Origin: Lujinxingia sediminis
Lineage (GTDB): Bacteria; Myxococcota_A; Bradymonadia; Bradymonadales; Bradymonadaceae
Reading direction: 5' to 3'
Assembly: GCF_004005565.1 (NCBI RefSeq)
Contig: NZ_SADD01000006.1
Span: 186,001-250,000 of the forward strand
Length of the DNA: 64,000 nucleotides
How positions within the stretch are numbered: the first letter of the stretch is position 1; each line of letters begins with the position of its first letter. The position numbers were made by a program, and so were the translations under genes. Under the pieces are notes generated by a model. It searched no databases and was not told where the DNA came from. It was given only the letters and a program-made list of their open reading frames with translations. Below, in pieces: positions 1-8,839 of the stretch.

Positions 1-1912
1 GCTCGATCGCCTCGACGGTCAGCAGGTGAATGGGAATGGCGTCCGAGCTGAAGGCATCAATGATGAGCATGCCGTAGGGATCGCCGGATTCGCGCTGCTG
101 GAGCTGAATGCGCGCATCACCGGCGACATAATCGAGTTCGGCCGTTGGCGATCGGCCCACGTTGCCAAAGCCTTTGGCCGCCTCGATCACCGCCGGGTCG
201 AGCTCGTAGAAGGTCAGCGAATCTACGGGCTCGGCGTAGCAGGCATGCGAGCCCAGCCCCAGGCCAATCACTGCCATGCGGCGCGTGGTGACGTGGTTGC
301 GGTAGAGCTCAAAGAGGCTGCCCATCGGCCCGCGCAGATCGTAGTAGTTCTGGGGCGTGCAGCCCTCATCCTCGATCAGGGCGTGGCCGTGGAAAGTGCC
401 CCCGTGGATCATGCGGTACTCTGTATCCGACTTCAGGATCTCGACAACCCCGTAAAAGGTGCGCTTTTTGAAGACCGTGTCGTACTCCACGCTGACCAGT
501 GAGGCCGCCATAAAGATGCCCAGCAGTCCCAGTCCGAAGCGGGCCGGGCGCTCGACCTGGCTGTAGGCGATGACCGCCGGGACGGCCAGCAGCATAAAAC
601 TAAGGACGTCGGTATGGACGAACTCGCTGCGCTTGAGCAGCCACACGCTCCCCAGCATCAAGAGCGTGGCTACCAGCGGGGCGGCGCGCTTCCAGGGCCG
701 GTCCGGATCGGCCAGATCTGCAGCCGATTGTGGCCGCAGCGCGCAGGCAAGGATCAGCACCAGGGGGTATTCCCAGATGCTGGTAAAGAGCAGCGGGGCG
801 AGCAGGGTATTGAAGACCCCGCCGAGCAGTCCGCCGATCGACATGTAGAGGTAAAAACCGGTCAGGTACTTCGCCGAGGGGCGACTGGCGGCCAGGCGGC
901 CGTGCAGCACCAGGGTGACCAGGGCAAAGAAGAGCACATGCAGAGGCAGGAGCAGCCAGGCAGGGTTGGTTGCCCCCATCATCCAGCCGATTAAGAGTAC
1001 CGTGCCCAGCAAGCTCATCACGCGGCCCAGTAAGGGCAGGTTGAGCTTGAGCGAGGAGAAGACCACGATGAAGGAGGCGATGAAGATCGCCAGCGGAATC
1101 ACCCAGAGCAGCGGAAAGGCGGCTACATCGGTGGTGATGTACGTGGTCACGCCGAGCATCAGGCTCGAGGGCACAAAGGCGTAGAGGATCCACAGGCCTT
1201 TCTGGCGCGAGGTGGGGGCGGGCGCATCATCGGCGCCGGCGGCCTCGCGCGGGAGGGAGGTTTTGCCTTGATAGTCTGGCGAGGCTTTTAGAGTCATGAC
1301 CCCGCAGATGCCCATTAAGACAGCCAGAGCTACAAAACCTCCACTCCACCCGGTAGCCTGCTCGCGTACCCCGAAGAGGGGCTCTACAAGCAGCGGAAAG
1401 GCAAGAAGCGCCAGCAGGCTTCCGGCGTTGCTGGCAGCATAAAGAAAGTAGGGGTCATGGGCGCGAGGGTGGTCCTGGCGCGCGAACCAGGCCTGGAGCA
1501 AGGGGGAGGATGTCGATAGGGCCATAAAAGGCAAACCCACACCCAGTCCCAGGGCGGCGACGAGCCAGAGCACGGGCTGATGCACCAGCCAGTCGCTGGA
1601 GAAGTCCATGCGGTTCATGCTCAGCGGCAAGGCGACCACTGCGGCGATGAGCAGCCCGACGTGAAGAATGAGCTGAGGGCGTGCCCGGAGTTTGGAGATG
1701 CCGTGAGCCCAGAGGTATCCGAGCAGCAGGATGGCCTGAAAAAACATCATGCAGGTGTTCCACACCCCGGGAGTCCCACCCAGAAAGGGAAGGAGCATCT
1801 TGCCGGCCATCGGCTGCACCCCGAAGAGCAGCAGCGCGCTCAAGAAAATCGTTAGCGTGAACACGACGACCATAATCACCTCAATCGTGGGCATTGCCCG
1901 CTCGCCGGACAT
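1..1912 (-). CDS. Spermidine-synthase-like integral membrane protein (partial)
   Basis: The frame is open from a start at 1912 (in-frame alternatives at 1894 and 1873) to the left edge, about 637 residues, so the C-terminus is missing. The N-terminal part is strongly hydrophobic and opens with the FGVQPMAGKMLLPFLGGTP signature and many membrane segments, as in fused MFS-like/spermidine-synthase proteins. The last visible part is a Rossmann-type SAM-binding domain with GLGLGSHACY, an acidic strand end (YELDP) and the DAFSSDAIPIHLLT motif of polyamine-synthase-like aminopropyltransferases. True polyamine synthesis is uncertain, because such membrane fusions often have unknown substrates. It is the last gene of a minus-strand block and a terminator upstream at 2091-2119 separates it from the pilins. 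Confidence 0.85.
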   Translation of the reverse strand, partial: MSGERAMPTIEVIMVVVFTLTIFLSALLLFGVQPMAGKMLLPFLGGTPGVWNTCMMFFQAILLLGYLWAHGISKLRARPQLILHVGLLIAAVVALPLSMNRMDFSSDWLVHQPVLWLVAALGLGVGLPFMALSTSSPLLQAWFARQDHPRAHDPYFLYAASNAGSLLALLAFPLLVEPLFGVREQATGWSGGFVALAVLMGICGVMTLKASPDYQGKTSLPREAAGADDAPAPTSRQKGLWILYAFVPSSLMLGVTTYITTDVAAFPLLWVIPLAIFIASFIVVFSSLKLNLPLLGRVMSLLGTVLLIGWMMGATNPAWLLLPLHVLFFALVTLVLHGRLAASRPSAKYLTGFYLYMSIGGLLGGVFNTLLAPLLFTSIWEYPLVLILACALRPQSAADLADPDRPWKRAAPLVATLLMLGSVWLLKRSEFVHTDVLSFMLLAVPAVIAYSQVERPARFGLGLLGIFMAASLVSVEYDTVFKKRTFYGVVEILKSDTEYRMIHGGTFHGHALIEDEGCTPQNYYDLRGPMGSLFELYRNHVTTRRMAVIGLGLGSHACYAEPVDSLTFYELDPAVIEAAKGFGNVGRSPTAELDYVAGDARIQLQQRESGDPYGMLIIDAFSSDAIPIHLLTVEAIE

Positions 1913-2090
1913 CCCTGTCTTCTTGCAAAAGCCTGCGTCCTCTCAGGCTGGACCACGTCCTGCGGGTTCGCCGGGCGATGGGGCCCTGGCGGCCGGGGGG
2001 GCCGGAGAGGCCGGAGAGGCCGTGATCCTAACACGCGCGTTACCGGCGATGAAGCGCTCCGCGCCGCGCTCGATCGGCGCTGAAACAATA

Positions 2091-2119
2091 AGAGCCCGCC
2101 ACGAATGATGGCGGGCTCT
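2091..2119 (-). terminator. Rho-independent terminator after flp pilin 1
   Basis: An 11-bp perfect stem (2091-2101 with 2109-2119) has a 7-nt loop. Read on the minus strand it is followed by a T-rich stretch (TTATTGTTT), so it ends transcription from the pilin gene at 2164-2370. Confidence 0.8.
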
Positions 2120-2163
2120 CTGCCCGGAGCACCGAGGTGCTCCAGGTCACGATCAGACGTCGA

Positions 2164-2370
2164 TCAGCCGGTCGGGCGGCTGGAGAAGTCGACGTTGGTC
2201 TTCACATCGGTGTTCGCTTCCTGGAACTTCTTGGCAACGGTGCCACCGAAGGCCTTCACGATCATGATCACGAAGCAGGCGATGAGCACGAGCAGGATGA
2301 TGTACTCGGTGGCGGTGGCGCCGTCTTCGTCGTTGTGCAGCGAGATAAGCAGGTTCTTAACGTTTTCCAT
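2164..2370 (-). CDS. Flp/Fap-type (type IVb) pilin 1
   Basis: This 68-residue prepilin has a short charged leader, then the Flp processing region DEDGATATEY followed by a hydrophobic helix (IILLVLIACFVIMIV). In the Flp family the prepilin peptidase cuts after the Gly before ATATEY, and the Glu-Tyr pair at +5/+6 is conserved. The C-terminal part after the helix is about 25 residues and hydrophilic. A Shine-Dalgarno sequence (GGGAGG) precedes the ATG. A second pilin lies upstream on the same strand, and each has its own sigma-54-type promoter. The Tad secretion ATPase and prepilin peptidase genes are not in this window. Confidence 0.88.
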   Translation of the reverse strand: MENVKNLLISLHNDEDGATATEYIILLVLIACFVIMIVKAFGGTVAKKFQEANTDVKTNVDFSSRPTG

Positions 2371-2464
2371 CGGGGTGCCTCCCAGGGGTTTGACCTGTGT
2401 GTCGACAGGCCGGTTTGTGAAGATTCACTCGACGCGCTGTTTGGGCGCTTCGGGTGAAGATTAC

Positions 2465-2480
2465 AGCAACGAGTGTGCCA
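2465..2480 (-). promoter_or_regulatory. Sigma-54 promoter of flp pilin 1
   Basis: On the minus strand the sequence reads TGGCAC-N5-TTGCT (-24 box 2475-2480, -12 box 2465-2469). This matches the sigma-54 consensus, including the fixed spacing between GG and GC. The predicted transcript start near 2454 gives a leader of about 85 nt to the ATG at 2370. Confidence 0.78.
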
Positions 2481-2533
2481 GGTGTTGAAAAAAAGTGAAA
2501 CAGGGTGATTCCGCGTAACTTTGAGCCTGAGGT

Positions 2534-2548
2534 GTGCCAACCTGGCAC
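2534..2548. promoter_or_regulatory. Palindrome upstream of the flp 1 sigma-54 promoter
   Basis: A perfect dyad GTGCCA-ACC-TGGCAC is centred about 87 bp upstream of the predicted start of the pilin 1 transcript. That is a typical place for an enhancer-binding site of a sigma-54 activator. The role is inferred from position only. Confidence 0.4.
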
Positions 2549-2575
2549 GATCCTCGGGATCGAGTCCCCACGACC

Positions 2576-2782
2576 TCAGACCGCAGGGTGGGCCAGCCAC
2601 CATACGAGGAAGTCGCGGTAGGCCTTGACGTAGACCGCCGTCGAGATCAACGCGATGGTCGCGCCAATGGAGATCAGCGAGAAGATGATCAGGTACTCGG
2701 TGTAGGCCACGCCGCTATCTTCGTGATGAAGACGCGCCAGGGCATCGACCAGCCTACCTTTGATGTGAGTCATCGCGTTCAT
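2576..2782 (-). CDS. Flp-type (type IVb) pilin-like protein 2
   Basis: This 68-residue protein is built like pilin 1: a leader of about 23 residues ending in EDSG, then VAYTEY and a hydrophobic helix (LIIFSLISIGATIALI). The Gly, the Glu-Tyr pair and the spacing match Flp prepilins, but the rest differs from pilin 1, so this is an old duplication or a minor pilin rather than a recent copy. The C-terminus is shorter and aromatic (FLVWWLAHPAV). It is transcribed on the minus strand with its own candidate sigma-54 promoter about 190 bp upstream. Confidence 0.82.
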   Translation of the reverse strand: MNAMTHIKGRLVDALARLHHEDSGVAYTEYLIIFSLISIGATIALISTAVYVKAYRDFLVWWLAHPAV

Positions 2783-2975
2783 GGGATCCTCATTCGGTGA
2801 TCCAGTCAGGCCATCGCACCTTCTAAAAACGCGCCAGCCGGCAGCTTTTTATGGAGGTGCGGAGTGCGGGGACGATCCAGACGTTACGTATGTGGCGAGT
2901 CCGGGTCAAGCTGGCCTGCGATCCTGGCCAGCGAGGTGTGAAGACCGGTGAGTTGCCACACCGCAGGACTTTGTT

Positions 2976-2991
2976 TGCAAGGAGTGGGCCA
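2976..2991 (-). promoter_or_regulatory. Sigma-54 promoter candidate for flp pilin 2
   Basis: On the minus strand the sequence reads TGGCCC-N5-TTGCA (-24 box 2986-2991, -12 box 2976-2980), one mismatch from the consensus with exact spacing. It lies in the 343-bp gap between pilin 2 and the divergent mfd gene. I see no gene in that gap. Confidence 0.65.
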
Positions 2992-3125
2992 GTCTCTGTC
3001 CGGTGTGAAATCTCATCGGAGGTGGGCGTGTTTGACAGCGGCAAGGCGCGCAGACTACACCCGCCGGGCTTCATGCGCCCGAACCGGTGAGATGCGTGTG
3101 ATGGTAGAGACAAGCGAGGGTGAAG

Positions 3126-6100
3126 GTGTCCGACGAGTTCGCAGTGGCCATTCAAGAGGGGCAAAACGATGAGGCGCGACCGCAGCGCGAGGAGCGCTAC
3201 CCGGTCGATCGACTCTCGGAGCTGGTGGGGACAAACCATCCGGTGGAGGTGCAGGCTGGCGCCGGGGCGTTGATGTCGGCGGTGCTCTCGCACCTCTCAA
3301 CCAGGGTAAGGCGCCCGGTGGTGGTGCTCACCGCCGAGGAGCGGGAGGCCGAGCGGCTGGCCACCGATCTGCGCCTCTTCTGCGGCGCTGACGAGGAGCC
3401 TGACGAGGTTGTGGGGCTGGCCCCCGAAGACGAGCGGCTGGAGGAGGCGGTGGTTCACTTCCCCTCCTACGATGTGGGGCCTTTTTACCAGGCTACGGCC
3501 GATCGACGTGTCACGATGGCGCGCCTGGCCGCACTGCATGCGCTGCGCGCTCAGAAGCCGCCGCGCTACACCGTGGCTTCGGTGGGCGCGGCGATGCGAC
3601 GCACGTTGGCCCCTGCGGTCTTTTCGCAGCATACGCACCGCCTCACCATCGAAGATGCGCTCGATAACGAGCGGCTGCGCGAGATGATGGCGCATCTGGG
3701 CTACTCGGAGGTGCCGGTGGTCGAGGATGCCGGCACGTTTGCTGTGCGCGGCGACATCGTCGACATCTTCTCACCCCACGAAGAGCATCCGGTGCGCGTG
3801 GAGCGCTGGGGCGATGAGATCGCCGAGATCCGCCAGTTTCATAAAGAGACTCAGCGCAGCCTTCAGGAGCGAGGCCACTGCGAGATCTTCCCGGTGCGCG
3901 AGGCCATCCTCAACAAAGAGGGCGTGGCCCGCGCCATCGCAAAGCTGCGCGCGCTCAGCGCGGAGATGGGCAGGCCCTCGAGCGATCTTCGCGATCTGAT
4001 CGCCGATCTTCAGGCCGGGCTGCATGTGGTCGGCATGGAGGCGTTGCTTCCGGCGCTTTATGAGGAGATGGGCGATCTTCTCGACTATGTGCCCGCCGAT
4101 GCTGTGGTCGTGGTGCTGGAGCCTTCGGCGTTTATGGCCAAAGCCCGCACGCTCTTTGAGAAGCGTCTGGGCGAGTTTGAGGCCTCCCGCGCCGAGGAAG
4201 ACTACGTCTTTGAGGTCGACGCCTACTATCGCCGTCCCGACGCAGTGGGCGAGTGGCTCGGAGCGCATTCGCCTGTGGAGTGGCGGCGCGTCGCGATGAT
4301 CGAAGATGTGCAGGAGCGGGGCTGGCCTGTGCCTGAGGAGCACCTGGAGTTTCGGGTGCGCGAGAACAACGACATCATCGCGTTGCGCAAGCACTTTCAG
4401 GGGGTGGAGCAGACCGTTAAGGCGCTCAGCGAGAAGCTCGACGCGTGGAAGGAGCGCTACGGGCGCATCTGCTTTGCGTGTCGCACCGGCGCGCAGGCGG
4501 AGCGCCTGGTGGAGCTCTTAAATAGCTATGGTCAGGATGCGATGGTGCTCAGCGCGCCCCTCGACATCAGCGAGCCGGTGCCTCCGCCAGCTGATGTTCT
4601 GGAGGTCTACGCCGGGGAGCTCAGCGCCGGGTTTCGCTCCGAGCTCCTGGGGGTGGCGCTGATCTCCGGGGTGGAGCTCTTTGGTCAGCGGGTGGTCACG
4701 CATCAGCAAAAGTCGATCACCGAACACGCCGCCATCACCCACTTTAAGGATCTCAACGACGGCGATCTGGTGGTGCACGTCGACTTCGGGATCGGCCGCT
4801 ACCGGGGTATTGCCCACCTGGATGTGGAGGGGATCGGCAACGACTTTTTGCACATCGAGTACGCCGGCGGCGATAAGCTCTATCTGCCGGTCTACCGCCT
4901 GGGGCGTGTGCAGAAGTACATCGGTGGGGGCGATAACGTCGCGCTCGATAAGCTCGGGGGCACCCGCTGGGATCGCACCAAAGAGAAGGTCAAAGAGAAT
5001 ATCCGCGAGCTTGCCGGCGATCTTCTGGCGCTTTATGCCAAGCGGGAGCTGACCAAAGGCATCAAGTTCAGTCCGCCCGACGCCTTCTATGAGGAGTTTG
5101 AGCAGGCCTTCCCCTTCGATGAGACCCCCGATCAGGCTCGCGCCATTCACGAGGTGCTCAACGATATGTCGAAGTCGCGGCCGATGGACCGGCTCATCTG
5201 TGGCGACGTGGGCTTTGGCAAGACGGAGGTGGGCATCCGCGCGGCCATGAAGGCGGTGATGGACGGCAGGCAGGTGGCCGTGCTCGTGCCCACCACGCTC
5301 TTGAGCGAGCAGCATGCGATCTCATTTGAGAAGCGCGTCAAGGCGTTCGGGGCGCGGGTGGCGGCGATCAACCGCTTTCGCTCGGCCAAAGAGGTCAAGG
5401 ACATTCTGGCCGATACCGCCGCCGGAAAGATCGATGTGCTCATCGGCACCCACCGCATACTCTCCCGTGACGTAGAGTTTGCCGATCTGGGGCTTCTGGT
5501 CGTCGATGAGGAGCAGCGCTTCGGGGTGGCGCATAAAGAGAAGATCAAGAAGATGCGCGCCAACATCGACGTGCTCACGCTCTCGGCCACGCCGATCCCG
5601 CGCACCCTGCAGATGAGTATGCTGGGGATTCGCGACCTCTCGATCATCGCCACTCCGCCGCATAACCGTCTTTCGGTGCGCACGCATGTGGCCAAGTTCA
5701 GCGACTCGGTGGTGCGCGAGGCGATCATGCGCGAGCTGGGCCGCGGCGGGCAGGTCTTCTTCGTGCATAACCGGGTGCAGACCATTGAGGAGATGGCGCG
5801 GCATCTGCGCGAGATCGTACCCGAGGCGCGCATTGGCATCGGGCATGGGCAGATGGCCGAGGGTAAGCTCGAAGAGGTGATGTACGCCTACATCCGCGGT
5901 GAGATTAACGTGCTCTTGTGCACGAGCATCGTCGAGAGCGGGCTGGATATCCCCAACGCCAACACGATCATCGTCAACCGCGCCGACATGTTCGGCCTCT
6001 CCCAGCTCTATCAGCTGCGGGGGCGAGTGGGGCGCGGAAGTCAGCGCGCATACGCGTATCTGCTGGTGCCGGCCAGGCGCACGCTTCCCGATGATGCCCA

Positions 6101-6743
6101 AAAGCGTCTGGAGGTCATTCAGACCTACACCGACCTTGGCAGCGGGTTTCACGTGGCGAGCTACGATCTGGAGATCCGGGGGGCGGGTAACCTGCTCTCC
6201 GACGATCAATCCGGCCATGTGGTGGCCGTCGGCCTCGACCTCTACACCGAGCTTCTGGAGGAGGCGATCGCCGATATCCGCGGCCAGGAGCTCGAAGATG
6301 AGCTTGAGCCGGAGGTCAACATCCCGGTGGAAGCGTTTATCCCCGACACCTACATCCCGGCGACAAGCCTGCGCCTGATGTTCTATAAGCGCTTCTCGCT
6401 GGCGCGCTCGGGCGATGAGCTGGCGATGATCTTTGAGGAGCTCGTCGATCGCTTTGGCGAGCCGCCAAATTCAGTGCGAAACCTGCGCGATCTGATCAGC
6501 GTGAAGATCGATCTCCGTCGTCTGGGCGCAGCGCGTCTCGACGCCGGGATGAGCGCGATTGCCATGGAGCTCGACCCGCGCACCCCGCTCAACCCGGCGG
6601 CTGTGCTCGAGCTGGTGAATGCGAGCGGCGGGCGCTGGCGCCTGACCGCCGAGATGAAGTTGATCTACAAGCTCAAGGTTGATGAGTCGGCTCAACTGAT
6701 GCGCACCGCGCGCAGCATTCTCAATCAACTGCTGGCGTTGTAG
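3126..6743 (+). CDS. mfd: Transcription-repair coupling factor Mfd
   Basis: Mfd removes RNA polymerase stalled at DNA lesions and recruits UvrA. The 1205-residue length is normal for the family. The order is an N-terminal UvrB-like module, an RNA-polymerase-interaction domain near residue 540 (DGDLVVHVDFGIGRYRG), and a RecG-like helicase with Walker A GDVGFGKTEV (G at residue 693) and a DEEQ Walker B (near 794). LSATPIPRTLQMS, a QLRGRVGRG motif VI and a TRCF C-terminal domain follow. I prefer GTG at 3126 because GAGGG lies 6 nt upstream, although GTG at 3120 is also open. It is the first gene of a plus-strand run with the two chaperone genes, 12 nt before the next start. Confidence 0.97.
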   Translation: MSDEFAVAIQEGQNDEARPQREERYPVDRLSELVGTNHPVEVQAGAGALMSAVLSHLSTRVRRPVVVLTAEEREAERLATDLRLFCGADEEPDEVVGLAPEDERLEEAVVHFPSYDVGPFYQATADRRVTMARLAALHALRAQKPPRYTVASVGAAMRRTLAPAVFSQHTHRLTIEDALDNERLREMMAHLGYSEVPVVEDAGTFAVRGDIVDIFSPHEEHPVRVERWGDEIAEIRQFHKETQRSLQERGHCEIFPVREAILNKEGVARAIAKLRALSAEMGRPSSDLRDLIADLQAGLHVVGMEALLPALYEEMGDLLDYVPADAVVVVLEPSAFMAKARTLFEKRLGEFEASRAEEDYVFEVDAYYRRPDAVGEWLGAHSPVEWRRVAMIEDVQERGWPVPEEHLEFRVRENNDIIALRKHFQGVEQTVKALSEKLDAWKERYGRICFACRTGAQAERLVELLNSYGQDAMVLSAPLDISEPVPPPADVLEVYAGELSAGFRSELLGVALISGVELFGQRVVTHQQKSITEHAAITHFKDLNDGDLVVHVDFGIGRYRGIAHLDVEGIGNDFLHIEYAGGDKLYLPVYRLGRVQKYIGGGDNVALDKLGGTRWDRTKEKVKENIRELAGDLLALYAKRELTKGIKFSPPDAFYEEFEQAFPFDETPDQARAIHEVLNDMSKSRPMDRLICGDVGFGKTEVGIRAAMKAVMDGRQVAVLVPTTLLSEQHAISFEKRVKAFGARVAAINRFRSAKEVKDILADTAAGKIDVLIGTHRILSRDVEFADLGLLVVDEEQRFGVAHKEKIKKMRANIDVLTLSATPIPRTLQMSMLGIRDLSIIATPPHNRLSVRTHVAKFSDSVVREAIMRELGRGGQVFFVHNRVQTIEEMARHLREIVPEARIGIGHGQMAEGKLEEVMYAYIRGEINVLLCTSIVESGLDIPNANTIIVNRADMFGLSQLYQLRGRVGRGSQRAYAYLLVPARRTLPDDAQKRLEVIQTYTDLGSGFHVASYDLEIRGAGNLLSDDQSGHVVAVGLDLYTELLEEAIADIRGQELEDELEPEVNIPVEAFIPDTYIPATSLRLMFYKRFSLARSGDELAMIFEELVDRFGEPPNSVRNLRDLISVKIDLRRLGAARLDAGMSAIAMELDPRTPLNPAAVLELVNASGGRWRLTAEMKLIYKLKVDESAQLMRTARSILNQLLAL

Positions 6744-6755
6744 GGTGGGGTCGAG

Positions 6756-7760
6756 ATGATGATGATGAAAAACGCAACGATACAGCTCGCGGGGATGGTG
6801 CTAAGCGGGGCGCTTCTTGTGGCGTGCGCGCCGCAGAAGCCCTCCGCCGAAGGGGATGCTCCGCGCCCGGAGCGCGCTGACGAGGGCGCTCCGGGCCAGG
6901 ATCAGGTGGTCGCCCGGGTCAACGGTGAGGCCATCACCCGCGCCGAGTTCGAGCGGCGCATCGAGAGCCTCGCGCCGCACGCCCGCGCCCGATTGCAGTC
7001 GCCGGAGCAACGCGAAGACTTTTTAAAAAGCGTGGTGCAGTTTGAGGTGATGGCCGACGCCGCCGAGGAGGCCGGCCTTGGCCAGAGCCCCCAGGTGCGC
7101 CACGCCATGCGCGAGGTCATGGTGCGCCTGATGCTCGCTGAACACCTTCGCGAAGAGGGCGGCGCGGCGGTGGGCGAAGAGGAGCTGCAGGCCTATTACG
7201 ACGCCAATCGCGAGGATTTTGCGCGGCCTGCCCGCCGCATGGTCTATGAGCTTGTGACCCAGACCCGCGAGGAGGCCGAGCGCCTGCGCCGCCGTTTTGT
7301 CGAAGAGGCCCACCCCACCACCGAGGAGGCGCTGGGCGCCTTCGCCGAGCTCGCCGGGCAGTACTCCTTCGATCGCAGCACCGGCGATCGCAGCGGGGCG
7401 CGGGGTTGGGTGGAGGCAGGCCAGCCGGTGGCCGGCGCCGACGCAGTCTTCGAGACACCCGTGGGCCAGGCTTCAAACCCCTATGAGGATGATCGTGGCT
7501 GGGTGGTGGTGTTTGTCGCCGAGGAAGAACCGGCGCGTCAGCCGATGTTGAGCGAGGTGGAGCGCGAGCTGCGCACGCGTCTGCTCGAAGAGAAAAAGCG
7601 TCGGTTGCGCACCGAGCTGGTCGAGGGACTGATGGCTGAGGCCACCATTGAAATCGACGAAGAGGTGCTGGCCGACGTTCAGGCTCCCGAGCCCCGGCTT
7701 CCCGCTCGTCTTCGCGATCTTCCGCGCCTTCCGGTGCGCGATCAGGGCTCCGGCGATTGA
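6756..7760 (+). CDS. Parvulin-type peptidyl-prolyl isomerase lipoprotein
   Basis: This is a predicted periplasmic folding chaperone. Its start is a run of four ATG codons, so the exact start is ambiguous by up to nine bases. The signal peptide ends in a lipobox (LLVAC, Cys24), then a Pro/Glu-rich linker, a SurA-like N-terminal helical domain (VARVNGEAITRAEFERR) and a degenerate PPIC rotamase fold around residues 140-255 (AELAGQYSFDRSTGDRSG, then GWVVVFVAEEE). The C-terminal tail is helical and then basic/Pro-rich. It sits between mfd and a second SurA-like gene. Client proteins are probably outer-membrane or secreted proteins, which are numerous here, but that is inference. Confidence 0.85.
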   Translation: MMMMKNATIQLAGMVLSGALLVACAPQKPSAEGDAPRPERADEGAPGQDQVVARVNGEAITRAEFERRIESLAPHARARLQSPEQREDFLKSVVQFEVMADAAEEAGLGQSPQVRHAMREVMVRLMLAEHLREEGGAAVGEEELQAYYDANREDFARPARRMVYELVTQTREEAERLRRRFVEEAHPTTEEALGAFAELAGQYSFDRSTGDRSGARGWVEAGQPVAGADAVFETPVGQASNPYEDDRGWVVVFVAEEEPARQPMLSEVERELRTRLLEEKKRRLRTELVEGLMAEATIEIDEEVLADVQAPEPRLPARLRDLPRLPVRDQGSGD

Positions 7761-7824
7761 GTCGCCTGTGCCCTCGCCAGGATTGTCGATACCTGTCAGG
7801 TTTTACCCATTGAGAGCATGTATT

Positions 7825-8817
7825 ATGAGTCGATTCACCCTGCTGCGATCCTTTTTGCTGGCCGTGCTGGCCCTTGGCAGCGCCGGAGCCCTCAGCGCGG
7901 CGGCACCCTCGACGGCTCACGCCGCCATCATCGACCGGGTGGTGGCGCAGGTGAACGATGAGATCGTCACCCTCTATGAGCTCGAGAAAGAGGCGCGCAC
8001 CTACCTTGTGCAGCAGGGGCGCAGCGCGCGGGTGCTCGAGGACCCGGAGCGTCGCGAAGATGTGCTGCGCGAGGTGCTCGACGACCTCGTGGAGCGCCTG
8101 CTGATCAACCAGGCCGCCTCCGAGGTCGGGGAGGCGGTCAGCGACGCGGAGGTCGATGAGTGGATGCGGACGCTGCGCCAGCAGCAGGGGCTCGACGAGC
8201 AGCAGTTTATGCAGATGGTCGCCCAGTACGGCATCGACTTTGAGACCTACCAGGAGGTCGTGCGCGATAACCTCTTGCGCATGCGCATGGTCAGCTTAAG
8301 TGGTCGCAGCGCCACGGTAGCCGACTCGGAGATCGACTCGATCTACCGCCGTCGTCACGGATCGTCAGGGAAAGAGCGCTTTATTCGCGTGCGTCATATC
8401 CTGGTCGAGGTTGACGGGGAGAGTGAGGCAGCCGAGGAGGCCGCGCGCCAGCGCGCCTCCGAGCTCCGGGCGATGGTGGATCAGGGCGCTGACTTTGCCG
8501 AGGTTGCCCGCCAGCACAGCGAAGGTCCGGGCAAGGATCAGGGCGGCATGCTCGGGGAGTTTCGCCGCGGGCAGCTCGAAGCGACCTTTGAACAGGCCGC
8601 CTTTGCCATGGAGCCCGGCCAGATCTCGGAGCCTGTGCGCACGCCCTTTGGCTACCACATCATTGAGGTGGTCGAGAGTGAGGAGCGCGTGGCCCAGGCG
8701 TCCGCCGAGCGGCGTGCCCGCATCCGTGCCGAGCTTCAGGAGCAGGCGATGAATCGCCAGATCGAGGCCTACCTTCAGACCCTTCGCGCCAAAGCCTATG
8801 TCGACATCCGCTACTGA
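7825..8817 (+). CDS. SurA-like periplasmic peptidyl-prolyl cis-trans isomerase
   Basis: This 330-residue protein carries a Sec signal peptide (cleavage likely after STAHA). The SurA N-terminal domain follows (IIDRVVAQVNDEIVTLYELE) and then one PPIC domain around residues 180-285, with RVRHILVEV, DFAEVARQHSEGPG, GGMLGEFRRGQL and FGYHIIEVVE. ATG 7825 is chosen because the signal peptide begins there. Directly downstream is pdxA, the same surA-pdxA order found in Escherichia coli, so this is the better candidate for the functional SurA equivalent of the two chaperones. Confidence 0.92.
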   Translation: MSRFTLLRSFLLAVLALGSAGALSAAAPSTAHAAIIDRVVAQVNDEIVTLYELEKEARTYLVQQGRSARVLEDPERREDVLREVLDDLVERLLINQAASEVGEAVSDAEVDEWMRTLRQQQGLDEQQFMQMVAQYGIDFETYQEVVRDNLLRMRMVSLSGRSATVADSEIDSIYRRRHGSSGKERFIRVRHILVEVDGESEAAEEAARQRASELRAMVDQGADFAEVARQHSEGPGKDQGGMLGEFRRGQLEATFEQAAFAMEPGQISEPVRTPFGYHIIEVVESEERVAQASAERRARIRAELQEQAMNRQIEAYLQTLRAKAYVDIRY

Positions 8818-8839
8818 GTCCTCTGAGGCGTCCGAACGC

